Assembly (NCBI GenBank): GCA_025352685.1
Contig: JANXSN010000098.1
Span: 1 to 64,000 of the forward strand
DNA from: Sphingomonadales bacterium
GTDB lineage: Bacteria > Pseudomonadota > Alphaproteobacteria > Sphingomonadales > Sphingomonadaceae
DNA length: 64,000 bases
Direction: 5' to 3'
A program made the translations under genes and the position numbers. The first letter of the stretch is position 1; every line of letters starts with the position of its first letter. Below the pieces are notes generated by a model. That model saw nothing but the letters and a program-made list of their open reading frames with translations, was not told the origin of the DNA and made no database searches. Shown in pieces: positions 1 to 9,600 of the stretch.

Positions 1-137
1 ACAGCAAATTCGTCGAGCAAGATCTGCCTCACACGCGCCAGCTCGGCTTGTTGCTTCAGCGGCAGATGATCAACGTCGTTTCGCACCCGTGGATTCTCGC
101 TGTCTCAGAACAGACTGGCAAGCCTTCATTACGCTGA
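1..137 (+). CDS. C-terminal fragment of an unidentified protein (cut by window edge)
   Basis: An open frame enters from the left edge, with its first complete codon at base 3, and stops at TGA 135-137, giving 44 residues. It contains the stretch QMINVVSHPWILAVSEQTGK and reads like genuine coding sequence, with hydrophobic and charged residues in balance. I do not recognise the family and cannot assign a function. The real start lies outside the window, so the length is unknown. It could equally be a chance frame. Confidence 0.35.
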   Translation, partial: SKFVEQDLPHTRQLGLLLQRQMINVVSHPWILAVSEQTGKPSLR

Positions 138-244
138 CAGCTTGCAACGATGCCCAGGCGATCGTTGTCCGCATCCTGGCAAGCCGAGCGACCTTGCCGA
201 TTTCGACACGATCCCCAGCTTAGTATTTTCGCGCACGATGGAGA

Positions 245-562
245 TTATTGCTGGGCTAAGCCAATGGCGAAATGACGGGCGTGAGGCACTGACCGCGTAT
301 CTCGGCCTTGGCTGCCCCAAAGCTCGTCAATTTCAGCCTGCCGTCGGCGAAGATAGAATTCTCGCGATGATGCATAGGGATCAGCGGTTAATCGGAGCGT
401 CTCCAGCTGGTCATCCTGTCGGGAACGATGGTCCATGACGCTGACCACACCTGTCGCACGTGTGTACCAGACTCGATAAAAGGGCTCGCCTACGGCGAGC
501 GGCAGCAACAGCCGATCCAGCAGGTTATCGATAAAGGTCTCGAGCTGTTGTCGGGCCGACAA
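245..562 (-). CDS. Possible small hypothetical protein
   Basis: This is a 105-residue frame with a TTG or later start. It has a plausible amphipathic N-terminus (about residues 4-27, rich in Leu and Asp) and a charged middle with EFYLRRRQAEIDELWG at about residues 68-83. Composition is more protein-like than on the opposite strand, where a 98-residue frame overlaps it. No family is recognisable, no ribosome binding site is convincing, and it has no operon partner. It could be a decayed fragment. Confidence 0.28.
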   Translation of the reverse strand: MSARQQLETFIDNLLDRLLLPLAVGEPFYRVWYTRATGVVSVMDHRSRQDDQLETLRLTADPYASSREFYLRRRQAEIDELWGSQGRDTRSVPHARHFAIGLAQQ

Positions 563-1183
563 GCGGCAATAACTTCAAAAGCCCAAGTTTGACCCCATAT
601 TAATCAAGCGTGTCAGCAAACCGTTCGAACGCCACTGCAGCTTGAACGATCGCCGCTTGGCCATATCAAAAAGGCCCGCGCCGCCGATCGTCGAGTAGAT
701 CGGAAAACGCCCGAATGTCTCGACTGCCTTCCCGATCTTGAACTGCACCAGGAAGTTCAAAAAACCGCGCTGTTTTGGAAATTTGCCACAAAGTTTGTAA
801 AGCCGATAAGCCTGAGCTCGGGAATATCCCGCTTACAGGCAAGTGACACGGGGCCGACCAATGCTCTGTCGACTTGTTACTTTCAGGGAAACGACTTGGC
901 GTTAATTTCCTCGAACGGATCGCCGGGCACAATTCGCCGAGACGTTACGACAATGTCATGCTGATCCTCCTCGGCCACCCACGCGTTTTAGGAACCGATC
1001 AGCGGTCAGCAGACTATGCCGAGCGCTTGCTGATCTTCCTTTGTTACAAAAGTCACTACCAGGCTGTCGTTGGCAGACTGCCCGCGGCTGCAGGGCTGAC
1101 GATCGGTGTGGCAGGTAAGCCGCGCGTGACCCAAATCATCGGCGCACAAGGCAAAAGTAGCGCTACAACAATGACGGGTGAGT
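563..1183. other. Stretch without a supportable gene
   Basis: About 620 bases with only short frames. The best is 575-760 on the minus strand (61 residues, containing GRFPIYSTIGGAGLFDMAKR), which may be the remnant of a longer protein, but it has no start context and no recognisable family. It lies just downstream of the membrane protein ending at 1184 and may hold the decayed 3' neighbour of that gene. No tRNA, repeat or terminator was seen. Confidence 0.4.
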
Positions 1184-2182
1184 TCATTTGGCCGAGAGCA
1201 TGATCGGACCATCGGCAATAAACGCGGCATCGGGCGCGCCTCGCAGGGAAAGGTCTCGTCGCGCCCTTGACCAAGCATGGAGCGCGAGCGCTGCGGCGAC
1301 GACCGCATTTAAGATCAGGGTGAGCACGGCGACCAATGTAATGACCGCCGCGATTTGATGATGGCTTCCCAGAGCGATCGTAGCCACTGCCGCAAGGATA
1401 ACATCCTTGTCGGGAACCAGCGGCAAACGCGAGATCACCATGCGTCCCGCCGCAAGCATCAACCATGACGATACCGAGGCTTGAGGCATCGCAAAGTGCC
1501 AAGTCGCTGCAATCAGAACGAGGCACGAGATCGTCCGCACGACGTAAACCGCCGCCGAGAACTGCATGTTGTGCATTGAGGTCCGAACCAGCACGCGCCG
1601 CATGACCAGGGCGATCAAAGGAACGCTCGTCAGACCGAGGATCGCGAACAGAAAAATCGACGACGGCAAGCCCAGCGGCGTCGAACCGAGCATCGGCCAC
1701 GCAATCGTCACGAGCGCCAATGTTACGATATTATTGACAATCGCCGACGCAATCGCGGCGTCTCCGATTCCGGAGAAGACCGCCGTTTCGACGGGCGTAT
1801 TTCGCTTTGCCCAAGCGGCGAAATAACCGTCTCCTGCATAGCTAAAAAAAAGCGCGTTGAATATTTGTTTTCGAATCAGTGCGGGAAACGCTGCGGCACC
1901 AGGGCCCCAAAGACGCCTGAAAACGAACCAGTCAGCGACCGGTACAGCAAGATAGCTGGCGCCAAAAGCGAGCCAGAAAAGCGGCGAATGTGGGACACTC
2001 CGGACAACAGCGCCCCAATCCTGCCGTCGCAAGGCGCAAACGACGATTGCCATGACGACTGCCGAGACGACCCATCCGATCGAGGATTGGACACGCGGCC
2101 GTGCAGCAATCGTCACAACACGATCGCAAATGTCCGCCAGTGCTCCCCGACCACCGTTAACCGTCCATGCATTCGAAACCAC
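1184..2182 (-). CDS. Polytopic membrane protein, lysylphosphatidylglycerol synthase TM-region (UPF0104) type
   Basis: A 332-residue protein with about seven or eight hydrophobic segments: roughly residues 37-52, 66-83, 130-165, 170-192, 206-225, 232-247, 258-275 and 280-300. The layout and the segment around FFSYAGDGYFAAW match the transmembrane part of the flippase/synthase superfamily found in MprF and in many standalone proteins near lipid or polysaccharide genes. It lacks the soluble aminoacyl-transferase domain of MprF, so lysyl-PG synthesis is unlikely; a lipid-related membrane role is an inference. The GTG start is uncertain. No operon partner is clear. Confidence 0.7.
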   Translation of the reverse strand: MVSNAWTVNGGRGALADICDRVVTIAARPRVQSSIGWVVSAVVMAIVVCALRRQDWGAVVRSVPHSPLFWLAFGASYLAVPVADWFVFRRLWGPGAAAFPALIRKQIFNALFFSYAGDGYFAAWAKRNTPVETAVFSGIGDAAIASAIVNNIVTLALVTIAWPMLGSTPLGLPSSIFLFAILGLTSVPLIALVMRRVLVRTSMHNMQFSAAVYVVRTISCLVLIAATWHFAMPQASVSSWLMLAAGRMVISRLPLVPDKDVILAAVATIALGSHHQIAAVITLVAVLTLILNAVVAAALALHAWSRARRDLSLRGAPDAAFIADGPIMLSAK

Positions 2183-2451
2183 GCAGCACCCCGGTCTATT
2201 TTTTGCTCTCGGGGACTAGACGAAGCCGGTCACACCGATCCGCAGTGCCGACAGGAAAAAAAGATAATAAAAGATGAAACGGCGAGATCGAGGTCATCGA
2301 GACACAATCGGCATGAAACGCTTGCATATCTGCCACGGTCGCCTCCAGTTGCCGCCGCACTCCAAATTGGAACTCAGTTTGTTAAATTCGAACGGGCCTG
2401 CATTCCGCTTCGCATTTTTGTCGGTAGCAGTAGCTTGCGCGCGGACGTGAG

Positions 2452-3018
2452 ATGAAGGGCAACGATACGACAACCGGAGGCGGATTGCGCGCCGTGTTTC
2501 TCGAACGGCGGACAGTGATTATACGACTGCTCACCGCTCGTCTGGGAAGCGCAGATGAGGCTGAAGAGGTCGCGCAGGACCTTTGGATCAAGCTCGAACG
2601 CAATCCGGCAGGACCAGTTGCCGAGCCGGCCGCGTACCTCTTTAAAATGGCTAACAACCTCGCCACCGACCGGCGGGTCGCCGGCCGACGAGGGCAAGCA
2701 CGCGACAGCCATTGGGTCGACCTGCAACCAACCGACGCCGAGATACCATCGATTGAACGCGAAGTGCTGGGGCGCGATGCGCTCGCCCGCATTGGCGTCG
2801 CGATCGCTGCCATGCCCGAACGCATGCGCACCGCGTTGATTCAATTCAGGCTTGAAGGACTGGCACAACGGGAAATCGCGGCGAATCTGGGAATCACGGT
2901 AAGCGGAGTCGAAAAGTTGCTGGCGCGTGCGTACCATCTGCTGGCGGCAGAAAACGAGCTTGGTGCGGATTTGGCGCCCCAGCACAGTCTAAGGATTGAA
3001 AGGGAGCCCGAACAGTGA
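2452..3018 (+). CDS. FecI-type ECF sigma factor
   Basis: A 188-residue RNA polymerase sigma factor of the extracytoplasmic-function group. Sigma region 2 spans about residues 15-80, with AEEVAQDLWIKL and KMANNLATDRR for core and -10 contact. Region 4 spans about residues 112-165, with QREIAANLGITVSGVEKLL as the helix-turn-helix. The next gene, a FecR homologue, overlaps by four bases, and a FecA-type receptor follows, the standard layout of iron or other metal cell-surface signalling. By family precedent it should drive the receptor gene when released by FecR. The 270 bases upstream hold no other gene and presumably its promoter. Confidence 0.93.
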   Translation: MKGNDTTTGGGLRAVFLERRTVIIRLLTARLGSADEAEEVAQDLWIKLERNPAGPVAEPAAYLFKMANNLATDRRVAGRRGQARDSHWVDLQPTDAEIPSIEREVLGRDALARIGVAIAAMPERMRTALIQFRLEGLAQREIAANLGITVSGVEKLLARAYHLLAAENELGADLAPQHSLRIEREPEQ

Positions 3019-3950
3019 GCCGTGAACGACGTAGTCCGGTCGAGGAGGCAGCCAGTTGGCATGTGCGCGCCACGACGATGGGTTCCCAAGATTGGCTCGG
3101 CTTTGTGGACTGGCTCGAGGCCACACCAGAGAATGCGGCCGCTTATGCCGCCGTCGCCGAGCTCGATGTCGCACTCGCTGAACCTCTGTTGCGTGCCGCG
3201 CCGAAGCCGGCTCACGTTTTGCCGCGCATGGTCGGGAGATGGCGGCGCAGCTGGCTTTCGATGGTCGGTCTATCGGTTGCGGCAGCTGTTGTCGCATGGG
3301 TCGTCGTCGGGCAACAAACCCCAATCGCTCTCGATCGGATCGAAACACCGCTCGGTAAAACAAAGATAGTCAGTTTGTCCGACGGCACTCGGATCGCGAT
3401 GAATGGCGGAACCAGCTTAATTTTTGAGCGGTCGCAGCCGCGTTCACTGCGCCTCGAACGCGGCGAAGCTTTCTTCACCGTTCACCATGACGCGGTCCAC
3501 CCTTTTTCAGTGACGGCCGGAAATTACACGGTTGTCGATATCGGAACCGAATTCAACATGATTGCCAACAAGGGGGCGCTCCGCGTTCAAGTAAAGTCAG
3601 GCACAGTTCGGCTAGACCATCAACAGCAGTCGTTCCTGTTGGCTCAGGGTCGCGCCGTCGCGGTCGATGAATCTGCCGGCACGTTGACCGTCGGCGCGAT
3701 GAAAGACGTGGGGAGTTGGCAGCGCGGCGAGCTATTTTTCTCGAACGAAACATTGCCGGCCATTATCGCAGCTGTGGAGCGCCAAACTGGAACCCGGATC
3801 TCTTATGCGAAGGACTTGTCGGGTCTCGTGTTTACGGGCAACCTGAAGCTCTCCGGCAATGCGGCACGCGACGTTACGCATCTTGCCGCGCTGATAGGGA
3901 TCAATGCACAGCGTGAGGGCGAGAATTGGGTGCTTGCGACGCGCCGCTGA
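3015..3950 (+). CDS. FecR-type anti-sigma/signal-relay protein
   Basis: A 311-residue single-pass inner-membrane protein, GTG start, overlapping the sigma gene by four bases. Residues 5-50 match the N-terminal cytoplasmic FecR domain (DUF4880; DWLGFVDWLEATPENAAAY). A transmembrane helix lies at about residues 78-97. The periplasmic FecR domain follows (TPLGKTKIVSLSDGTRIAMN onward), with a C-terminal DUF4974-like region at about 235-305 that would contact the receptor signalling domain. It binds and controls the adjacent FecI-like sigma factor in response to the downstream receptor. Confidence 0.92.
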   Translation: MSRERRSPVEEAASWHVRATTMGSQDWLGFVDWLEATPENAAAYAAVAELDVALAEPLLRAAPKPAHVLPRMVGRWRRSWLSMVGLSVAAAVVAWVVVGQQTPIALDRIETPLGKTKIVSLSDGTRIAMNGGTSLIFERSQPRSLRLERGEAFFTVHHDAVHPFSVTAGNYTVVDIGTEFNMIANKGALRVQVKSGTVRLDHQQQSFLLAQGRAVAVDESAGTLTVGAMKDVGSWQRGELFFSNETLPAIIAAVERQTGTRISYAKDLSGLVFTGNLKLSGNAARDVTHLAALIGINAQREGENWVLATRR

Positions 3951-6234
3951 ATTCGGCGTTGCACTCTGCAGCTTGTCGTCGCCACTTCTCGCTCGCGATC
4001 CGCGCGTGCCCCTCGACGAAGCCATGCGGACACTGTCGCAGCGTTCGCACACCGAAATCGTGAGTTTTGAAACCGGACTGCGTCGCACGCGCGTCCTTCT
4101 TCCGCTTTCGACTTCACTCCCCCAGGCTCTCGACCAAATGTTGGTTGGGACTGACTATCGGGCGATCAGGATCGGGCCAACCAGCTTCAGGATCGAGCAC
4201 ACCCCACGTCCCAAGAAGCGAGCGACGCGAAGAGACCACGCGAATCGGGATGCTGACAGCGATATCGTCGTCACTGGCAGCAAATCAGGGATCGAACTGA
4301 AAAAATATCCAGGCAGCGTCACGATCTTATCGCCTAAACTGCGGGTCGGCTCCAACTCGGGACCTGTCGGACTGGACGATCTCGGGTCTATCCTGCCCGT
4401 CCTTCAAACTACCGACTTTGGTGCGGGAAGGAACAAGGTCTTCATCCGCGGCATTGCCGACAGCAGCTTCAACGGCGCGACAAAGTCGACGGCGGGTATC
4501 TACTTTGGCGACGCGTCGCTGGGGTTCGGCAACCCAAGTCCCAGCCTGAAACTCATCGATGTCGGACGGATCGAGGTGCTCGAGGGACCACAGGGCACGC
4601 TCTACGGGGCGGGTTCGATCGGAGGGATTATCCGGATCGTTCCTAATCCCGTCAACCTGACCACCGTAGCCGCGATGGCCTCAGGCGGTACGAGCCTGAC
4701 CGCCGGCGGAGCCCCCGGATTTGACGCGGCGGCTGCGGTTAATCTTCCGATTGTGCATGACTATGTTGGCATTCGTCTGGTTGGCTATGGCCAGCGCGAG
4801 GGCGGTTACATCGATGATATTCGGCTGGGCGCGAACCGAAACCAAGTCGATACGATCGGTGGAAGGGCCAATGTCGAAGCTGACATCGACGAATTTCATG
4901 TCGAGTTCGGCGGTTTGGTGCAGGATACGCATGCGCGCGACGCCCAATACAGTGAGGTTCTTAGCGGTGATTTGCGGCGTTCGTCGCGCGTCGCGCAACC
5001 CTATTTCAACCGGGTGCTTCTGGGGCGAATTGTCGTCACCAAAAGCTGGGACAGCGGCCTCACGTTCACCAGCGCGACGAGCTTGGGTGACCGCAGTGCG
5101 CGCGACCAATTCGATGCATCATCGAGAAACATGCAGATCGTTGGGTACCAAGTTCGGCGTACGTCGACGTCGTTTGCGCAGGAAGTCCGACTCGCAAAGA
5201 ACAGCTCACGAGGGCGCTTCGCCTGGGTCGTCGGGGCCAGCGTTCTGCGAGACCGCGATGCGCAGGCCCGCGCGCTCGGTTCTCCCGACATGCCGGCCGA
5301 GTTGGATGAAGTCACCAATGTCACGAACAGCGCGTCAGTGTTTGGTCAAGCCACGTTACCAATCGCCCGAAAGCTGGACTTGACCCTTGGTGCCCGCGCA
5401 ACGTCCGCGCGCACCGACAGCAAACCTGGCACGGGGGTTGGCGAGGCGCTGATCCGGGGCCGCTCGACATTGCGCGTCGACCCGACTGCCGCTCTTTTGT
5501 TGCACCTGTCCGATCGATTTTCTGCGTTCGCCCGGGTCCAGACGGGATATCGCACGGGCGGATTGGCCGTCGCACGCGGCGTCGGGCGTGTTGCCGATTT
5601 TGCGCCCGATTCGATTGTCATGGGCGAGGTAGGCCTGCGCCGGTCGCGCAGCGGCGCAGAGGGCCTGGCGTTTTCAACCGCCCTTTCCTTCGCACATTGG
5701 ACCGACATTCAGGCCGATCTGATTACCAGGCGAGGTCTTCCCTACACGACCAACCTGGGCGATGCCGATATAGCCTCGCTGGAGGCAACGGCGGATTACG
5801 CCAGTGCATCGGGACTTTCGATTGAACTGTCCGCGCTATTGACGCGCAATCGGTTGCACGGCCAACTCGCAAGTCAGTCGCTTACGCGGGATCAGCGGCT
5901 GCCGGAAACGCCACCCTTTGCCGCAATAGCCAGGATCACATGGCATCCGGTCGGGTCGCCTCAACTCATTCTTGGGGGCTCTTTGAGATACGTCGGGCGC
6001 TCAGTGCTTGGGCCCGGCGCATTTCTCGATGTCAGTCAGGGCGATTATACCGTGGCTAGCCTCTCGGGATCGCTTCAACGGGGACGTGTTCAATTTTCGC
6101 TCGGGATCGACAACGTGACGAACACTGTCGCTAACCGATTTGCGTTCGGCAATCCGCTTACCCTCTCCCGGCATGATCAAAGCACTCCGCTGCAACCTCG
6201 AACGTTGCGCTTTGGCGCGACGTGGACATTATAG
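3904..6234 (+). CDS. TonB-dependent receptor with N-terminal signalling (STN) domain, FecA type
   Basis: An outer-membrane gated channel of up to 776 residues. After a short hydrophobic signal (about residues 18-30) comes a secretin/TonB N-terminal domain at about 37-100, the part that talks to FecR. The plug follows from DIVVTGSK (about 119), with RIEVLEGPQGTLYGAGSIGG at about 229-248, then the barrel ending ...FGATWTL. The ATG at 3904 overlaps fecR by 47 bases; an in-frame GTG at 3913 would also fit. The substrate cannot be read from the sequence; a ferric siderophore is the family default. Confidence 0.93.
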   Translation: MHSVRARIGCLRRAAEFGVALCSLSSPLLARDPRVPLDEAMRTLSQRSHTEIVSFETGLRRTRVLLPLSTSLPQALDQMLVGTDYRAIRIGPTSFRIEHTPRPKKRATRRDHANRDADSDIVVTGSKSGIELKKYPGSVTILSPKLRVGSNSGPVGLDDLGSILPVLQTTDFGAGRNKVFIRGIADSSFNGATKSTAGIYFGDASLGFGNPSPSLKLIDVGRIEVLEGPQGTLYGAGSIGGIIRIVPNPVNLTTVAAMASGGTSLTAGGAPGFDAAAAVNLPIVHDYVGIRLVGYGQREGGYIDDIRLGANRNQVDTIGGRANVEADIDEFHVEFGGLVQDTHARDAQYSEVLSGDLRRSSRVAQPYFNRVLLGRIVVTKSWDSGLTFTSATSLGDRSARDQFDASSRNMQIVGYQVRRTSTSFAQEVRLAKNSSRGRFAWVVGASVLRDRDAQARALGSPDMPAELDEVTNVTNSASVFGQATLPIARKLDLTLGARATSARTDSKPGTGVGEALIRGRSTLRVDPTAALLLHLSDRFSAFARVQTGYRTGGLAVARGVGRVADFAPDSIVMGEVGLRRSRSGAEGLAFSTALSFAHWTDIQADLITRRGLPYTTNLGDADIASLEATADYASASGLSIELSALLTRNRLHGQLASQSLTRDQRLPETPPFAAIARITWHPVGSPQLILGGSLRYVGRSVLGPGAFLDVSQGDYTVASLSGSLQRGRVQFSLGIDNVTNTVANRFAFGNPLTLSRHDQSTPLQPRTLRFGATWTL

Positions 6235-6235
6235 C

Positions 6236-8278
6236 TCAGCGCCCCACGTCAAACTTCACGCCGATCCACAGCGTGCGCGGTGCGCCCAAGTCTTCTGACA
6301 ATATCGGGCTGGTAATGCGTCGAGTATAAATCGGAGTGTCGAAAATATTCTCGACCCGGCCGGTCAACCCGACGCCGTGCGCCAAGGCGATTCGCACAAA
6401 ACCATCCGCCGTCAGCGCGTCGGGGAGACGATCAATATTGAGATCGTCCTCATATTGTCGCCCGACGTAGCGCAGTGTGACGGCGACTAGGGGGCCTCGT
6501 CTTGACGACCAAGACAACGTCGCCGAACCAGCATGACGAGTGGTTTGCGCCGGGTCGAGCCCATCGAGCACGGTACCGGGCGAACGTACCTTGGAAAAAC
6601 TGTAGGTGTAGGAGCCCGAAACCACAAAGCGTTCAACCCGGGCCGATAGGCTGAACTCAAGCCCTTGCGCCTCGATCGCGCTCACGTTGCGACGCTCGCG
6701 AACGATATTACTGATGGAGACGTTGGCAATAGCATTGTTCAGTCGATTGTCGAAGGCAGTGAGACCCATTTCGAAGCCCGGCTCCGGCCTGAAATCGATC
6801 CCAATCTCGGCACCGCGCAATCGCTCCGGTACAAGATTTGGATTGGCATTGGTCGTGATGGGAAAGACGGTAAAGCTTCGGTACAATTCGTTCAGTGTCG
6901 GGATACGAAAGCCGGTATACGCAGCCGCCCGAAGCGAGAATGTATCAGTCGTTTTCCAAAGCGCGCCAACGCGGCCGCCTGCTTCCCAGCTCGCGCGAAC
7001 GGGGTAATCGGTGAGCGACTGCAACAACACGCCGGACACATTTTGGCGCTCGAACGACGCATCGCTGATAGTCCAATGATCGAGACGTGCGCCCCCCGTG
7101 AGCAAAAGACGGCTGATCGTCCAGTCATCCTCAATGAACCCGCCCACTGTTAACTGCTTGCCCTGTGAATGCCGCCGCTCTGTCAGTGGATTGGTGGCAA
7201 GACTGGCGTTGTAGGCATCCTCCGACACGTCTCCGCTTGCCCTGCGGGCGTCGAAGCCGAAGCGGAGCAGATGGTCGTCACCCACAGGCGGGCGCAATTC
7301 CAACTTGCCCCCCAGACCAAGTGCCGGAGTGTTTCGTTGGTCAAGCGTCTTGCGGTACGTGCCACTGCTGATCGTGATGTTGGCAAAATTACGCGCCTGT
7401 ACGTAGGCGATCGCATCGACCTCCCATGGGCCGCGCTGGATGAGGCGAACACTGACATCTTGTCCCTCTGCATGACTGTCGGCACCCTGGAAACGCAATG
7501 TGCGGTCGTCGCGATAAACTAGAATACGCGCCTGTATCTCGCCTTGACCACTGGTCGGGACTACAGCGCGCAACGACGTGCTCCACCCTGCGTAACGGGC
7601 AGGCGAAGTCGCAGCAACGCGCTGACCGATCGGCGTTGTGTCGAACCCGTCACCTCGTTCGTAGCGGCCAGACACCGAGACGAAGCCGGTACCGACATCG
7701 GGCGAAATCGTAGCCGACAGCTCGGTTGCGCTCCGACTTCCGGAAAGGGCTTCGGCGGAGACAAGGTTCAGATCATCGTGCGTAGCACTTGCCATCGCAA
7801 TTGTGCCGGCAACGGCACCTGCGCCGAACGCTCCACCGCCGCCTCCCCTCGCTACCTGGATTGCAGAGAGTCGGCTCGGCACGATCGCGCTGTAGGGAAT
7901 GGAACCGAAAAAGGGATCGGCCATGGGCACGCCGTCGAGCAGGACCAACGTCCGGCTCGCAGCATTTCCGCCCAAGGCCCGCAAATTCGCAACCTGAGCC
8001 GAGGGATTTGCAGACCGACTGTCGGAGCGACGGAAAGCCGAAAAGCCCGCGACGTCGCGCAAGATGTCCTCCACTCGACCCGAGGCTTCGGTGCGTAGGC
8101 GCTCCGCATCGATGACGGTTTCCCCGTATACCGGCGTTCCCGGCGGCAGGGCCAGTGCGCGGCCCAACACGATAATGGGCGGCGACGGACTTGTTGATTG
8201 GGCGACTGCGGTCGAAGCGGCAAGTAACATCGCGCAACTGAGGGCGCTCTTGACCACCAATCGCCTGAAATTGATCAT
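6236..8278 (-). CDS. TonB-dependent receptor (BtuB/CirA-like, no signalling domain)
   Basis: A 680-residue outer-membrane receptor read from ATG 8278, chosen because it begins a clean signal peptide (MINFRRLVVKSALSCAMLLA, then AVAQ cleavage site); the open frame continues 59 codons further upstream but that part is not signal-like. The plug has VEDILRDVAGFSAFRRSDSR and TLVLLDGVPMADPFFG; the barrel ends ...LWIGVKFDVGR. It has no STN domain, so it cannot signal to FecR. It ends two bases from the convergent FecA-type receptor, suggesting related uptake functions. The substrate is unknown. Confidence 0.9.
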   Translation of the reverse strand: MINFRRLVVKSALSCAMLLAASTAVAQSTSPSPPIIVLGRALALPPGTPVYGETVIDAERLRTEASGRVEDILRDVAGFSAFRRSDSRSANPSAQVANLRALGGNAASRTLVLLDGVPMADPFFGSIPYSAIVPSRLSAIQVARGGGGGAFGAGAVAGTIAMASATHDDLNLVSAEALSGSRSATELSATISPDVGTGFVSVSGRYERGDGFDTTPIGQRVAATSPARYAGWSTSLRAVVPTSGQGEIQARILVYRDDRTLRFQGADSHAEGQDVSVRLIQRGPWEVDAIAYVQARNFANITISSGTYRKTLDQRNTPALGLGGKLELRPPVGDDHLLRFGFDARRASGDVSEDAYNASLATNPLTERRHSQGKQLTVGGFIEDDWTISRLLLTGGARLDHWTISDASFERQNVSGVLLQSLTDYPVRASWEAGGRVGALWKTTDTFSLRAAAYTGFRIPTLNELYRSFTVFPITTNANPNLVPERLRGAEIGIDFRPEPGFEMGLTAFDNRLNNAIANVSISNIVRERRNVSAIEAQGLEFSLSARVERFVVSGSYTYSFSKVRSPGTVLDGLDPAQTTRHAGSATLSWSSRRGPLVAVTLRYVGRQYEDDLNIDRLPDALTADGFVRIALAHGVGLTGRVENIFDTPIYTRRITSPILSEDLGAPRTLWIGVKFDVGR

Positions 8279-8380
8279 TTTCAGGCTAATATCGTAGCGC
8301 AATACAAGATCATAGCGTGAACCCTGCTGGTTCCGCCCGAGTCGACGTGCCGTCATCACCCAATGACGCGGACGGGCGGT

Positions 8381-8410
8381 TGGCGCGACGAAAAATGACG
8401 AAATGCGCCA
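8381..8410. promoter_or_regulatory. Inverted repeat upstream of the TonB receptor, candidate operator
   Basis: TGGCGC and GCGCCA face each other across 18 bases. The minus-strand spacer contains TTTCGTC twice. The site lies about 105 bases upstream of the receptor start at 8278, in the only non-coding gap on that side. Function is an inference; the stem is short and could be chance. Confidence 0.25.
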
Positions 8411-8484
8411 GCGGTTGTTTGACCTACTCAGACGCAGTGCGGCTGGCAAATTCACCCTTGTTCAGTCATTCGCAGACCTTCGCG

Positions 8485-9600
8485 TTATTCTTGGGAATAC
8501 GTGCCTAGTCCGGGACCTTGGCCAAGCGCGGACGCCTTGGGCGTAGGGCCATCAATATACTCGCGCCAAAGCATGATGAGGACCGCCATCGTAGCCGGAC
8601 CGATGAACAGCCCGAGCAGACCAAATGATTCTACACCACCCAGAATACCGATCAGAACCCAAACAAACGGAAGTCGCGTAGCGCCCCCGATCAGGATCGG
8701 CCGAATGAAGTGATCGGCGATCCCCACGACGATGAAGCCAATCACACCCACTGCGATTGCGGCTCCGACGGCGCCTTGGGCAAGCAGAAGCGCAGCCGCG
8801 ATAGACAATATGAGTGCCGCTCCAAAAGGGATCATTGCGGCAACAGCAGTCAAACCGCCCAAAAGCAACGGATTGGGAACACCGAGGACGACGTAAGCAA
8901 CCGCCATTACCGCTCCCTCGCCAATCCCGACCAGAACAAGGCCGTCGATCGTGCCGCGTATCGACAAAACAGCCTGATATCCGACGCGTTCGCCCGAAGC
9001 GCCGAACAGACGATCCCCCGCCCGACGCAATTGTTCAAGGATAGCGTCACGGTCTCGGAGAAGAAAAAACATCGCGATCAGTGTGAACGAGAACGTGACC
9101 AGCCGACGCAACAGGTTGCTACCTATAAATCGGGTATTCACGCCAAACGCGCTGCTGCGCAGATGCTGGATCTGAAGCGTGGCGCTTGCGGGCGTCAACA
9201 GATTTTCTTCCCACCAGTGAGTGACCGCCTGGCGTGCGACCGGCAGTTGGTGCACCCAACCAGGCACCGGCAGCCCGGTTGACTGTGCCTGGGCAACCCA
9301 GGCGGCGACATCGCGAACTTCGCGCGCAGCCTGCGCAACACCGATCGCCAGAGGTATAAGGATGGCCGCAGCGACAAGGGCTGTAATCGCCCCGGCAATC
9401 GCAACGCGCGCTTTGGGCCCAGGCCACCTGCCCCGCATCCGCATATAAAGCGGATCGATCGCTACGCATATAACGACGGCCCAAACGAGAGCCGGCAGGA
9501 AGGTGAACGAGATCCAAAGCCCGAGGGCGACCAGCAGAAGCGCCACGACCAGCCGCGCGATATGGGTTTCGCGTCTTGGTTTGCGATCGATCGCGCTCAT
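8485..9600 (-). CDS. AI-2E family transporter (PerM/YdiK-like permease)
   Basis: A 371-residue inner-membrane protein with the family pattern: paired hydrophobic segments at about residues 14-50 and 65-92, a soluble stretch at about 95-170, then FTLIAMFFLLRDRD (about 173-186) and a run of helices at about 225-350 with the conserved GIADHFIRPILIGG. Members export small molecules or act as ion antiporters; the name from autoinducer-2 is historical, so no substrate is claimed. It lies on the same strand as the receptor at 6236-8278, with a 206-base gap that argues for separate promoters. Confidence 0.92.
   Translation of the reverse strand: MSAIDRKPRRETHIARLVVALLLVALGLWISFTFLPALVWAVVICVAIDPLYMRMRGRWPGPKARVAIAGAITALVAAAILIPLAIGVAQAAREVRDVAAWVAQAQSTGLPVPGWVHQLPVARQAVTHWWEENLLTPASATLQIQHLRSSAFGVNTRFIGSNLLRRLVTFSFTLIAMFFLLRDRDAILEQLRRAGDRLFGASGERVGYQAVLSIRGTIDGLVLVGIGEGAVMAVAYVVLGVPNPLLLGGLTAVAAMIPFGAALILSIAAALLLAQGAVGAAIAVGVIGFIVVGIADHFIRPILIGGATRLPFVWVLIGILGGVESFGLLGLFIGPATMAVLIMLWREYIDGPTPKASALGQGPGLGTYSQE

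Noticed and set aside
1056-1700. 214-residue minus-strand frame
   Set aside because: It is an out-of-frame shadow of the membrane protein at 1184-2182.
8279-8455. Extended N-terminus of the TonB receptor from GTG 8455
   Set aside because: The signal peptide begins at ATG 8278; a 59-residue charged extension before it would block export.
8279-8484. Cobalamin riboswitch upstream of the BtuB-like receptor
   Set aside because: I looked for the GGTG / CCACTG-type blocks and found only loose resemblance; not enough to call.
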